Counted from the first letter of the stretch, positions 50,569 to 60,267 are shown. The stretch: 64,000 nucleotides of DNA from Curtobacterium flaccumfaciens (GCA_029689965.1 CP121450.1:3472001-3536000), one strand, 5' to 3'. A program made the numbers and translations. Notes: generated by a model from the sequence alone, not told the origin.

Positions 50569-51876
50569 ATGCTGCGCAGAGCGTTCCTCGCAGGCGGGCT
50601 CGCCGGCGGGGCTGCCCTCACCCTGGCGGCGTGCTCCGGCACCCTGCCGAAGGTCGACGCGAAGGCGGCGTCCTTCGGCCGGAACGCCACCGGCACCGTG
50701 CACGTCTGGTGCCGGTCGGCTACCCAGGCCGGGCTCACCGCGGCCGTCGCCGGCTTCAACAAGGCGCACCCGGAGCTGCAGGTCGAGCTCACCCCGGTGC
50801 CCGACGGGCAGTACGTGACGAAGCTCGCGACCGCGATCCGTGGCGGTGAGCCGCCGGACGTCGTGGACATCGACGACATCAACTCGCAGCTGTTCATCTT
50901 CCGCGAGGCGTTCGCCGACCTCACCGACGTCGTGAAGGGGCTCGACTACTTCGACGAGATCTCCCCGGGCACCTGCGGCTGCTGGAGTACAAGGACCGGT
51001 ACTACGGGCTGCCGTACCTGGCGGACAACTCGCAGCTGTTCGTCAACACCGAGCTGTTCGAGAAGGCCGGGCTCGACGTCGCGGACTCGACGAAGGACCT
51101 CGACTCGCTGCTCGCCGCGGCGAAGGCGATCCGGAAGGTCGGCGACGACGTCTACGGGTGGTCGATCTCCGGCAACGCCGCGGGGATCATCGGCTTCGTC
51201 ACCCAGCCGCACGTCTGGGCCACCGGCGTCGACATGATGTCCGGCGAAGTCGGCTCCCAGAAGGCGAACATCACCGGCAACGAGGCCCTCGAACGCATGC
51301 TCGAGTTCTACCGGCAGCTTCTGGAAGGACGGCGTGCTGTCGAAGGCGACGTACTCGGACGCCGGCACCACCTGGGGCGCCGACTTCCGGGCCGGCAAGG
51401 TCGGCATCTTCCCGACGTCGTACGGCGCGACCGTGCCGGCCGCGACGAAGGCGATGCGGGCGAAGATGCAGACGGTGCTCATCCCGTCGTGGGACGGGAA
51501 GCGCTCGTTCTTCGACGGCGGCGACAACATGTGCATCCCGAACGGCGCGGCGAACCCGTCCGGCGGCTGGGCGTTCATGCAGTACGCGAACGGGCTGCAG
51601 CAGCAGCAAGCGCTCCCGGACGGCGGGTACTTCCCCACCCGGTCGGACGCCGCCACCCCGGCGTACCGCAAGAAGTACCCGCTCGGGTTCGGTCCGCTCG
51701 ACGCCCTCGACAAGGGCTACGCGCCGCGGACGCTCGCGTACAACCTGCTCAACAACCAGCCCTCGTCGCCGTACTTCGCGATGTTCCGCGAAGCGGTGTT
51801 CGGGTCGGGCGCAGGCGCTGCCATGAAGACGGCGCAGTCCGAGTACCAGCGCATCCTCGACCAGGTCCAGGCCTGA
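50569..51876 (+). CDS. Sugar ABC transporter binding lipoprotein (GH127 operon)
   Basis: Family 1 solute-binding protein, about 436 residues. Signal MLRRAFLAGGLAGGAALTLAAC with a lipobox and twin Arg. Then TGTVHVWCRSATQAGLTAAVAGFNKAHPELQVELTPV-type start, DVVDIDDINSQLFIF and GKVGIFPTSYGATVPA. Two indels: a base loss near 50972 and a T insertion at 51318 (CAGCTTCTGG for CAGCTCTGG). It starts 4 nt after the GH127 stop. Ligand is probably an arabino-oligosaccharide, from context. Confidence 0.88.
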
Positions 51877-51917
51877 CCCTTCGTCGCACCACCGACACGC
51901 ACAGAGAGGTGCACGTC

Positions 51918-52882
51918 ATGTCGACCATCTCCACCCGGCGGCCCGGCGCCGGCCGGTCCGCAGTCGGCCGGCCCACGGTCGGCGGTCGCTCCGGCCGCTC
52001 CGGTCGGTCCCGAAACTCCCTCACGCACCCGCCACGCACCGGCGCCGTGCTCGTCACCCCGGCGATCGTCTTCGTCGCGGTGTTCGTCCTCGCCCCGCTC
52101 GTGTTCGCGCTGTACATCTCGTTCACGAACTGGCCACTGATCGGCCCGTACCGGTTCATCGGCCTGCAGAACTACCTCACGCTGTTCCAGGACCCGACGT
52201 TCGTGCACGCCATCGGGTACACGCTGCTGTACACGGCGATCGTCACGGTGCCGATCCTGGCGCTCGGGTACTTCCTGGCCGTGCTGGTCCGTGCCCGACG
52301 ACGCGGGAGCACGCTGCTCCGGATGGTGTTCTTCCTGCCGTACGTCGTCGGGCTCACCACGCTGTCGTTCATGCTCGTGCTCGAGGCCCAGCCGAACTCC
52401 GGCGCCGTCAACATGGTGCTCCGCTGGCTCGGCATCACGGACGGCAGCACCGCGTGGCTCGTGAACGGTCCGATCGCGACGCTGCTCATCTGCGTGCTCG
52501 TGGTCTGGGCGGTGTCCGGGCTGACGATGGTGCTGCTCATGTCCGCGATGCAGGGCGTCCCGGACGAGGTCTACGAGTCGGCGCAGCTCGAGGGCGCGTC
52601 GTGGTGGCAGACCGAGCGGCTCATCACGTTCCCGATGATCCGGTCGACGGTGGCGCTCAGCGTGATCATCTCGGTGATCGGTCGCTGCTCGCGTTCAACC
52701 AGTTCTACATCCTCACGCAGGGCGGCCCCGGCACCGAGACCACGACCATCGTCAACGCGATCTACAACCGCGGCTTCGTGAACCTGCAGCTCGGCGCCGC
52801 CACCGCGGAGTCGATCGCGCTCGTCATCGTCATCGCGGCCGTCACGGTGTTCCAGTTCTGGGCACTCCGAGAGAAGGACTGA
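51918..52882 (+). CDS. Sugar ABC transporter permease (UgpA/MalF type)
   Basis: CUT1 permease of about 321 residues. The N-terminal 38 residues are Arg/Gly/Ser-rich and cytoplasmic (RPGAGRSAVGRPTVGGRSGR), then six helices starting TPAIVFVAVFVLAPLVFALYIS, with the coupling loop YESAQLEGASWWQTERLITFPMI. A single-base loss near 52681 breaks it before LLAFNQFYILTQGGPG. Start ATG 51918 follows GAGAGG. Partner permease follows after 3 nt. Confidence 0.9.
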
Positions 52883-52885
52883 GCC

Positions 52886-53838
52886 ATGAGCACCACGACC
52901 ACACCGTCGAGCCTCCCGGCCGCCGATCTCTCCACCCGGGCTGTCACCACGGGCGGGACGGACACCGCCGTCGGCACCACCAGGGCAGTGTCCGGCACCC
53001 GCGGGACACGGCCGTCAAGCGCACCCTCTACGTCATCGCCGGCGTCGGCTCGGTCCTCGTGTTCGCCGTCCCGCTCATCTGGTCGATCCTCCGGGCGTTC
53101 CAATCCGAGGCCGTCATCACGCAGGCCCCGGACCCGGCGACGTTCTTCCAGCTCGGCTGGCAGAACTTCGCCGCCGTCTTCAGCTCGTCGTCGCACCTGC
53201 TCACCGGGGTGTTCAACTCGCTCGTCGTGTCGATCTCGACAGCCGTGCTGACGGCCGTGATCGCCACGATGGCGGGCTACGGCTTCGCGCGGTTCCGGTT
53301 CCGCGGGGCGGGGCTCGTGTTCGGCCTGGTACTGCTGACCATGATGGTGCCGTTCCAGGCGATCCTGACGCCGCTGTACCTCGAGCTGAACGCCATGAAG
53401 CTGACGAACTCGCTGCTCGGACTGGTGCTGTTCTACACGACGGTGAACCTGCCGTTCGGGGTGTTCGTGATGCGGAACGCGTTCGAGTCGATCCCGACCG
53501 AGCTCGAGGACTCGGCGTTCGTCGACGGGGCGTCCCGTTTCCGCGTCGTCGTGTCCGTGCTCCGTCCCCTGCTCCTGCCCGGCGCCGCGACGGCTGCCCT
53601 GTACGCGTTCCTGGCGTCGTGGACGGAGTTCCTCGGGGCACTGACCTTCCTGACGAAGGACTCGCTCTACACACTGCCCGTCGCGCTGCTCAACCTGCAG
53701 ACCGGTGCGTACGGGCAGGTGTCGTACGGGAACCTCGTCGCCGGTTCGGTGGTGGCGATGATCCCGTGCATCGCGCTCTACGTCGGGCTGCAGCGGTTCT
53801 ACGTCGCGGGCCTGTCGTCGGGCGCGCTCAAGGGCTGA
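52886..53838 (+). CDS. Sugar ABC transporter permease (UgpE/MalG type)
   Basis: CUT1 permease of about 318 residues. A Thr/Ser/Gly-rich N-terminal tail (about 45 residues) precedes helices VIAGVGSVLVFAVPLIWSIL and others; the coupling loop is EDSAFVDGASRFRVVVSVLRPLL. An indel near 53008 lies in the tail. No ATPase gene is in the operon, as with the alpha-glucoside system, so a shared MsiK-like ATPase is expected. Confidence 0.9.
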
Positions 53839-53875
53839 CGGACGGGTCGGCTCGGGCGGCGCCCCCTCGCACCGT

Positions 53876-54041
53876 GCGAGGGCGCGCAGCCAGTGCGCGA
53901 GGGCGCGCAGCCAGTGCGCGAGGGCGCGCAGCCAGTGCGCGAGGGCGCGCAGCCAGTGCGCGAGGGCGCGCAGCCAGTGTGCGAGGTTCCGCGCTCCGTG
54001 GAAGGGCGCACGCCCCGCACCGAGCGCGGAACCTCGCACAC
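53876..54041. repeat. 21-bp tandem repeat (5 copies) plus 20-bp inverted repeat
   Basis: Five near-perfect 21-bp units (53876-53980) would translate as REGAQPV heptads. They run into a palindrome whose arms 53977-53996 and 54022-54041 match over 20 nt (GTGTGCGAGGTTCCGCGCTC and complement). A short GCCGGC-rich run follows to 54081. The block separates the permease gene from the convergent LacI gene and shares its core with 28494-28511. Confidence 0.9.
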
Positions 54042-54081
54042 TGCGCCGGCGCCAGCGCCGGCGCCCGCGCCGGCGCCGGCG

Positions 54082-55122
54082 CTACGCGCTCCGGCGCACC
54101 ACCAGCTCCGGCAGGAGCAAGGTCTCGTCGCGGGGCTCCCCCTCGACGAGGGCTCGCACGGTGTCGAGCACCCGTTCGCCCATCGACCGGAAGTCCTGCC
54201 GCACGGTGGTGAGCGGCGGGGTGAAGTGCGCGGCCTCGGGGACGTCGTCGAAGCCGACGACGGCGATGTCGTCCGGTACCCGGAGCCCCTCGTCGGCGAA
54301 GGCGTGCAGCACGCCGAGCGCCATCTGGTCGTTCCCGGCGAAGACCGCGTCGACGGTGTGCACGTCGATCGTCCGCGCCGCGGCGAACCCGCTCGCCGGC
54401 GTCCAGTCGCCGTCGAGCACGACCGGCTCGAGACCCGCCTCGCGCATGATGCGCTCGTAGGTCGCCCGGCGGACCTCGGACTCCTGGGACACCGCCGGCC
54501 CTGCGATGTGCACGATGCGCCGGTGACCCCGGTCGAACAGGTGCCGCATCACGAGGGCCGTGCCGGCGGCCTGGTCGATCGCGACCGCGGCGACGCTCGG
54601 CGCCACCGGGGTGCGCGCCGCGTCGCGCTGGACGGCGTTCGCCACCACGACGGGCACCGCGACGGGGACGGTCAGGGACGCGAGCGCGTCGAGGACACGG
54701 TTGTCGGCAGCGACGAGGACGATGGCGGCGACGTCCTGCGCGAGCAGCGTGGCGACCGCTCCGGACAGGTCGCCCGGCCGCGGATCGTCGGGCAACGTCG
54801 AGAGCAGGACGTGGTAGCCGGCCGACCGGGCTGCCCGCTCGAAGCCGATCGCCGTGCTCGACGGACCGTACAGCGCATCGCCCGCGGTGACGAGGCCGAG
54901 CGCACGACTGCGGCCCCCGGCGAGCGCTCGGGCCGCCGCGCGCGGGCGGTACCCGAGCTCGGCGACGGCGTCGGACACCTGGGTGCGGTACTGCTCACGG
55001 ACCGTCGGGTCGCCGTTGATGACGCGGGAGACGGTCTGGTGGGAGACTCCCGCGCGTTCGGCGACGTCGAAGATCGTGGGTGCCTTGCGGCCCTTGCCCC
55101 CTCGGGCCGTCTCGGTCGTCAC
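54082..55122 (-). CDS. LacI-family regulator 2
   Basis: Intact, 346 residues. DNA-binding domain PTIFDVAERAGVSHQTVSRVINGDPTVREQY, hinge AARALAGGRSRALGLVTAGD, ligand domain with AVFAGNDQMALGVLHAFADEGLRVPDDIAVVGFDDVPEA-type sequence, and a C terminus ELVVRRSA. Start GTG 55122 (MTTETARGGKGRK); longer starts would run into the promoter of chvE. It is divergent from the ChvE/MmsAB importer, so it probably represses that operon through the palindrome at 55210 and possibly itself through the one at 55130. Confidence 0.92.
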   Translation of the reverse strand: MTTETARGGKGRKAPTIFDVAERAGVSHQTVSRVINGDPTVREQYRTQVSDAVAELGYRPRAAARALAGGRSRALGLVTAGDALYGPSSTAIGFERAARSAGYHVLLSTLPDDPRPGDLSGAVATLLAQDVAAIVLVAADNRVLDALASLTVPVAVPVVVANAVQRDAARTPVAPSVAAVAIDQAAGTALVMRHLFDRGHRRIVHIAGPAVSQESEVRRATYERIMREAGLEPVVLDGDWTPASGFAAARTIDVHTVDAVFAGNDQMALGVLHAFADEGLRVPDDIAVVGFDDVPEAAHFTPPLTTVRQDFRSMGERVLDTVRALVEGEPRDETLLLPELVVRRSA

Positions 55123-55129
55123 GTCCACA

Positions 55130-55147
55130 CCGTACCGCGCGGTACGG
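55130..55147. promoter_or_regulatory. Perfect 18-bp palindrome upstream of LacI regulator 2
   Basis: CCGTACCGCGCGGTACGG is fully self-complementary and ends 8 nt from the GTG start. Its sequence differs from the TGAGCGCTCA operators, so either the regulator has a second site or another protein binds here. Confidence 0.5.
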
Positions 55148-55182
55148 GCCGGGCGGCAAGATCGCGAAACGGTCACGAAGAG

Positions 55183-55225
55183 TTGACACCCCGTCACGGA
55201 ACCCACAGTATGTGAGCGCTCACAT
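55183..55225 (+). promoter_or_regulatory. Promoter and operator of the chvE operon
   Basis: TTGACA (55183-55188), 17 nt, CAGTAT (55206-55211). ATGTGAGCGCTCACAT (55210-55225), a perfect 16-bp palindrome, overlaps the end of the -10 box and the start site, a classic repression layout. It shares TGAGCGCTCA with the araB operators. Confidence 0.75.
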
Positions 55226-55301
55226 GAGCGAATCCCGGGGGCGGAGCAGCCCCAGCACCCGAGCGCGTCGACGGAGACGCGAGAGGAACAGAGGTACTTC
55301 G

Positions 55302-56431
55302 ATGATGAAGCGCAGGATCATCGCCGGGGTCGCAGCCCTCGGCATCGCGATCTCCCTGGCGGCGTGTTCCGCGGGTGGACGCGCGTCCACCGACGGCAGC
55401 GGAGGCGGCGACTCGAACAAGGGCGCCCTGGTCGGCGTCGCGATGCCCACCAAGGTGTCGGAACGCTGGATCAAGGACGGCAACGCGGTCAAGAGCGACC
55501 TCGAGAAGGCCGGCTACAAGGTCGACCTCGAGTACGCGGACAACAAGATCCCGCAGCAGGTCCAGCAGGTCAGCAACATGATCACGAAGGGCGCGAAGGT
55601 CCTCATCGTCGCATCCATCGACGGTGGGTCGCTCTCCGACCAGCTCGACGCCGCCGCCAAGGCCGGCATCAAGGTCATCTCCTACGACCGTCTGCTGACC
55701 GGCAACAAGAACGTCGACTACTACGTGTCGTTCGACAACGAGAAGGTCGGGGTCGACCAGGCCACGTCCCTGCTCACCGGGCTCGGGATCCTCGACGCCG
55801 ACGGCAAGAAGACCGGCAAGAAGGGCCCGTTCACCATCGAGGTCTTCGCCGGCTCGCTCGACGACAACAACGCGAGCTTCTTCTTCAACGGTGCGATGAA
55901 GACCCTCAAGCCGTACCTCGACGACGGCACGCTGAAGATCGGCTCCGGGCAGGACCAGCTCTCCCAGGCCGCGACGCAGCAGTGGGACCCGGCGACCGCC
56001 AAGGCCCGCATGCAGAACCTCATCGCGAAGTCGTACTCCGGCGGCACCACGCTGAACGGCGTGCTGTCCCGTACGACGGCATGTCCATCGGCATCATCTC
56101 CGCGCTCCAGGGCGCGGGCTACGGCTCCTCGGACCGCCCGCTGCCGACCATCACCGGCCAGGACGCCGAGGCCGCCTCGGTCAAGTCCATCATCGCCGGC
56201 CAGCAGTACTCCACCATCTACAAGGACACCCGCAAGCTCGCGAAGCAGTCCGCGACGATGGCCGAGGACCTGCTGTCGGGCAAGAAGCCCGAGGTCAACG
56301 ACACGAAGACCTACGACAACAAGGTCAAGGTCGTCCCGACGTTCCTCTTCCAGCCCACCGTGGTCACGAAGGACAACTACAAGGAGATCCTCGTCGACTC
56401 GGGGTACTACACCGAGTCAGACCTCAAGTAG
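55302..56431 (+). CDS. chvE: Multiple-monosaccharide binding protein ChvE-like
   Basis: Family 2 sugar-binding lipoprotein (lipobox LAAC) of about 376 residues. [34 protein letters not shown] is the characteristic start; [24 protein letters not shown] carries pocket residues; it ends [21 protein letters not shown]. Relatives bind arabinose, xylose, galactose and glucose. One indel near 56073. Preceded by a strong promoter with a LacI operator. First gene of chvE-mmsA-mmsB. Confidence 0.9.
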
Positions 56432-56452
56432 GAAGCGACCCACCATCGGACG

Positions 56453-56543
56453 GGAGGCGCGGTGCCAGACCGCACCGCGCCTCCGGTCCGGCCCACTGCC
56501 GGACTGCAGGGCACGGTGCCAGCGGGCACCGCGCCTCCAGTCC
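56453..56543. repeat. Two tandem hairpins of the GGACTGGAGGC family
   Basis: First hairpin: GGAGGCGCGGTGC (56453-56465) pairs perfectly with GCACCGCGCCTCC (56472-56484). Second: GGACTGCAGGGCACGGTGCC (56501-56520) pairs imperfectly with 56525-56543. Placed between binding protein and ATPase genes, where a hairpin often protects the binding-protein mRNA and lowers readthrough. Confidence 0.8.
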
Positions 56544-56587
56544 GCCCATCCTGCGCGCGACGGCGCGCACCACGGAAAGCGGTCCAC

Positions 56588-58139
56588 ATGGCGGACACCA
56601 TCCTCGAGATGCGAGACATCACCAAGACGTTCCCCGGCGTGAAGGCCCTGCAGGGCGTCTCGATCCAGGTCGAGCGCGGCCAGGTCCACGCGATCTGCGG
56701 CGAGAACGGCGCCGGCAAGTCCACCCTCATGAAGGTGCTGTCGGGTGTCTACCCGCACGGCACGTTCGAGGGCGAGATCCTGCTCGACGGCGAGCCCGTG
56801 CAGTTCGCGGACATCAACGACTCCGAAGCGGCCGGGTCGTCATCATCCACCAGGAGCTCGCGCTCAGCCCGTTCCTCTCGATCGCCGAGAACATCTTCCT
56901 CGGCAACGAGCGGTCCACGGGCGGCTTCATCGACTGGAACAAGACGAACCTCGCCGCAGCGGAGCTCCTGCAGCGTGTGGGGCTCAAGGACAACCCCGTC
57001 ACCAAGATCGTCGACATCGGCGTCGGCAAGCGGCAGCTCGTCGAGATCGCCAAGGCCCTGTCGAAACGGGTGAAGCTCCTCATCCTGGACGAGCCCACCG
57101 CGGCCCTGAACGACGACGACTCCGCGCACCTGCTCGACCTCATCCGGTCGCTGCAGGACGAGGGGATGACGGCGATCATCATCAGCCACAAGCTCAACGA
57201 GATCAAGGCCATCGCCGACAAGGTCACGATCATCCGCGACGGCAAGACCATCGAGACGCTCGACATGCACGCCGACGACGTCTCCGAGGACCGGATCATC
57301 CGAGGGATGGTCGGCCGCGACCTGTCGAACCGGTACCCCGTGCGGGAGAACCCGGTCATCGGCGAGGAGCTCCTCCGGATCGAGGACTGGACCGTCCACC
57401 ACCCCTCGACTCCTCGCGCGAGATCATCCACCAGGCGAACCTGTCCGTGCGCGCCGGCGAGATCGTCGGCATCGCCGGACTCATGGGCGCCGGCCGGACC
57501 GAGCTCGCGATGAGCGTGTTCGGGCAGTCCTACGGCACCGGTATCAGCGGCACCGTCCACAAGCGTGGCACGCCGGTGAAGACGCACACCGTGTCACAGG
57601 CGATCGACGCCGGGATCGCGTACGTCACCGAGGACCGGAAGCGCTACGGGCTCAACCTCATCGACGACATCAAGCGGAACATCTCCGGCTCCGCGCTCGG
57701 GAAGCTTGCGAGCTGGGGCTTCGTGAACGCGTCGCAGGAGACCACCGTCGCCGGGCAGTTCCTGAAGAACCTCAACATCAAGGCGCCGAACGTCGACGTC
57801 GTGACCGGGAAGCTTCTCCGGCGGCAACCAGCAGAAGGTCGTGCTGTCGAAGTGGATGTACGCCGACCCGGACGTCCTCATCCTCGACGAGCCCACCCGA
57901 GGGATCGACGTCGGGGCGAAGTACGAGATCTACACGATCATCAACAGCCTGGCGGACCAGGGGAAGGGGATCGTCGTGATCTCCTCCGAGCTCCCGAACT
58001 GCTCGGCATCTGCGACCGCATCTACACGCTCTCCGAGGGCACCATCACTGCCGATGTGCCCCGCTCCGAGGCCACACCCGAGGTCCTCATGCAGTACATG
58101 ACCCAGGAACGGGAGACCCCTGTCAATGAACGCGCTTAA
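56588..58139 (+). CDS. mmsA: Monosaccharide ABC transporter ATPase (MmsA/XylG type)
   Basis: Double-domain sugar ATPase of about 518 residues. Domain 1: Walker [40 protein letters not shown], Walker [13 protein letters not shown]. Domain 2: degenerate Walker [17 protein letters not shown], signature [15 protein letters not shown] after removal of a T insertion at 57811-57816, Walker [21 protein letters not shown]. Such asymmetry is normal for the family. Indels near 56838, 57408, 57814 and 57995. It ends [10 protein letters not shown], overlapping the permease start by 14 nt. Confidence 0.9.
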
Positions 58140-59307
58140 GTCCGCCGCCGGCTACCTGACCGGGCAGCTCCGACAGATCGGCCTGTTCATCGCGCTGATC
58201 GTCATCGTCATCTTCTTCCAGGTGACCACGAACGGCATCACGCTCGCACCGATCAACGTCTCGAACCTGATCGTGCAGAACAGCTACATCCTCATCCTCG
58301 CCATCGGCATGGTGATGGTCATCATCGCCGGGCACATCGACCTGTCCGTCGGATCGGTCGTCGCCTTCACCGGCGCCATGGCGGGCGTGATGATCACGCA
58401 GTGGCACGTGCCGTGGCCGATCGCGGTGGTGCTCTGCCTGGTCATCGGCGCGCTCGTCGGCGCCTGGCAGGGGTTCTGGATCGCGTACTTCGGCATCCCC
58501 GCGTTCATCGTGACGCTCGCCGGAATGCTCGCCTTCCGCGGCGCGGCGCAGATCGTGCTGCAGAACCAGCAGATCTCGCCGTTCCCGAACGGCTTCCGGT
58601 CGCTCGGCTCCGGCTTCCTGCCATCGTTCGGCACCAGCGGGTACGAGCCGCTGACGATGGTCCTCGGCATCGCAGCCGCGGCCGTCCTGGTCCTGACGGC
58701 TTTCCGCGGTCGTGCGACGCGTCGGAAGTACCAGCTCGAGAGCGAACCGTTCGCGTGGTTCATCACGAAGCTCGCGTTCACCGTGGCGCTCGTGATCTAC
58801 GTGGCGCTCCTGCTCGCCAGCTACAACGGCACCCCGATCGTGCTCGTCGTGCTCGGGGCCCTCGTGGTGATCTACTCGGTCGTCATGCGCAGCGCGGTGT
58901 TCGGCCGGCACATCTACGCCATCGGCGGGAACGCCCTGGCGGCGCAGCTGTCCGGCGTGAAGACGAAGCGCGTCACCTTCCTGCTGTTCGTCAACATGGG
59001 CGTCATCTCGGCGCTGGCCGGCGTCGTGTTCACCGGGCAGCTCAACCTCGCCTCGCCCAGCGCCGGCAACGGGTTCGAGCTCGACGCCATCGCGGCCGTG
59101 TTCATCGGCGGTGCGGCGGTCACGGGCGGCATCGGGACCGTGCCGGGCGCGATCGTCGGTGGTCTCATCATCGGCATCCTGAACAACGGCATGTCGATCC
59201 TCGGCGTCGGGACGGAGTTCCAGTCCCTGATCAAGGGCCTGGTGCTGCTCGCCGCGGTCGCGTTCGACGTGTTCAACAAGCGCCGGGCGGCGTCCGCGCG
59301 CAAGTAG
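58126..59307 (+). CDS. mmsB: Monosaccharide ABC transporter permease (MmsB/XylH type)
   Basis: Intact, 393 residues, about ten transmembrane helices. MVMVIIAGHIDLSVGSVVAFTGAMAGVM is the family signature, and AIGGNALAAQLSGVKTKRVTF the cytoplasmic coupling region; TGGIGTVPGAIVGGLIIGILNNGMSILG is near the end. Works with the two upstream products to import pentoses or hexoses. The ATG lies inside the end of the ATPase gene. Confidence 0.93.
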   Translation: MNALKSAAGYLTGQLRQIGLFIALIVIVIFFQVTTNGITLAPINVSNLIVQNSYILILAIGMVMVIIAGHIDLSVGSVVAFTGAMAGVMITQWHVPWPIAVVLCLVIGALVGAWQGFWIAYFGIPAFIVTLAGMLAFRGAAQIVLQNQQISPFPNGFRSLGSGFLPSFGTSGYEPLTMVLGIAAAAVLVLTAFRGRATRRKYQLESEPFAWFITKLAFTVALVIYVALLLASYNGTPIVLVVLGALVVIYSVVMRSAVFGRHIYAIGGNALAAQLSGVKTKRVTFLLFVNMGVISALAGVVFTGQLNLASPSAGNGFELDAIAAVFIGGAAVTGGIGTVPGAIVGGLIIGILNNGMSILGVGTEFQSLIKGLVLLAAVAFDVFNKRRAASARK

Positions 59308-59329
59308 GCGGTGCTGTTTCCTCACCCAA

Positions 59330-59391
59330 GACTCGGGCTGAGCGACACTTCTCGCGGTTCGCCGCGCGAGGGTCGTCGCTCAGCCCGAGTC
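59330..59391. repeat. Dispersed palindrome after mmsB (terminator-like)
   Basis: GACTCGGGCTGAGCGAC (59330-59346) pairs perfectly with GTCGCTCAGCCCGAGTC (59375-59391), with an inner CTCGCG/CGCGAG pair. Third copy of the family at 8078. It begins 22 nt after the operon's last stop. Confidence 0.8.
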
Positions 59392-59437
59392 TCGTTCCGT
59401 GCGGGCGGGGCCGGGTCTCCTCGCCGTGCTCGCGCGC

Positions 59438-59834
59438 GTCGCTCGAGCACGTCGCCCTGGTCACCGGGCTCAAGCACTCCCTCGGCCCGTTCGAGGCCTA
59501 CGCCGCGGGCAAGATGCCGGACACACCCTTGCATGAAGAGGAACCGCGGCTCGACACCCCGAACCTGTACTACGCGCAGGAGGACGACCTCTTCGCCGCT
59601 GCCGAGCGCCGGGGGTTCACCTGGTCGGTGCACCGCTCGCACACCGTGATCGGGCACGCGGTGGGCAATGCGACGAACATGGGCCTGGCCCACCGACGCG
59701 GACCTCGGGCGCGCGATGGAGGTCGTCACGGACGTGGGGAAGAGCCGCGACGCCGGGTTCACCGCCGTCCGACGGACCGAGCGCGCCTTCGCGGAGCTGT
59801 CCGACCGCTACCGCGCCGACCGGCTCATCCCTGA
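59438..59834 (+). pseudogene. Remnant of an NAD-dependent epimerase/PRISE-like SDR
   Basis: HVALVTGLKHSLGPFEAYAAGKMPDTPLHEEEPRLDTPNLYYAQEDDLFAAAERRGFTWSVHRSHTVIGHAVGNATNMGL is clear middle sequence of this family, but the first 90 or so residues with the NAD-binding fold are absent. At about 59690 it jumps, across the shared CTGGCC, to family C-terminal sequence (WPTDADLGRAMEVVTDVGKSRDAGFTAVRRTERAF, ending RADRLIP), skipping roughly 130 residues. Whole segments are missing, so this is a decayed gene and not an indel artefact. The lost 5' part abuts the dispersed palindrome. Confidence 0.75.
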
Positions 59835-59844
59835 CCGGGATCCG

Positions 59845-60192
59845 CTAGAGCGCGAGCAGCAGCACGACGAGCGTCGCGACCGAGAGCGCGAGGAGCACGA
59901 CAGCCGCCTGGACGTCACGGTCGTGCGCGCGGAGGTGGGCGACGACGGCCCCGGCGAAGTAGGCCACCGCGCCGATGGCAGCCGCGATCGCGAGCGGTGT
60001 CCACCACAGTCCGACGACGAGCCCGACGGTTGCGGCGACCTCGAGCAGGCCGAGGACGGTCATCTGCGGGACGGTGACGTGCACGTTCTCCATCGAGGCG
60101 ACGATGCGTGGGTTCCGGATGAGCTTCATCACCCCGGAACCGAGCATGGCGAGAGCGAGGACGAGCGACAGGATGACGGCTGCGATGTGCAC
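59845..60192 (-). CDS. DoxX-like small membrane protein
   Basis: 115 residues with four transmembrane helices: VILSLVLALAMLGSGVMKLI, MTVLGLLEVAATVGLVVGL, LAIAAAIGAVAYFAGAVVAHL and VVLLALSVATLVVLLLAL. This matches the DoxX-like family. GTG 60192 has GGAG 6 nt upstream. Biochemical role unknown. Divergent from a TetR gene with overlapping palindromes between, so it is probably its target. Confidence 0.8.
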   Translation of the reverse strand: MHIAAVILSLVLALAMLGSGVMKLIRNPRIVASMENVHVTVPQMTVLGLLEVAATVGLVVGLWWTPLAIAAAIGAVAYFAGAVVAHLRAHDRDVQAAVVLLALSVATLVVLLLAL

Positions 60193-60206
60193 GGTGACTC
60201 CAGGTG

Positions 60207-60241
60207 TGAAACGGATGGTTGTCCCCGTTTCAATACGGGGA
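60207..60241. promoter_or_regulatory. Overlapping palindromes between doxX-like and tetR genes
   Basis: TGAAACGG (60207-60214) pairs with CCGTTTCA (60225-60232), and TCCCCGT (60222-60228) pairs with ACGGGGA (60235-60241). The two palindromes share bases, offering two alternative binding registers for the TetR protein. Confidence 0.6.
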
Positions 60242-60267
60242 GTGCTCCCGCATTCCGCCCGCAGATC

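Noticed and set aside
53893..54000. REGAQPV heptad repeat protein
   Set aside because: Product of translating a 21-bp non-coding array; no ribosome site and no conserved continuation.
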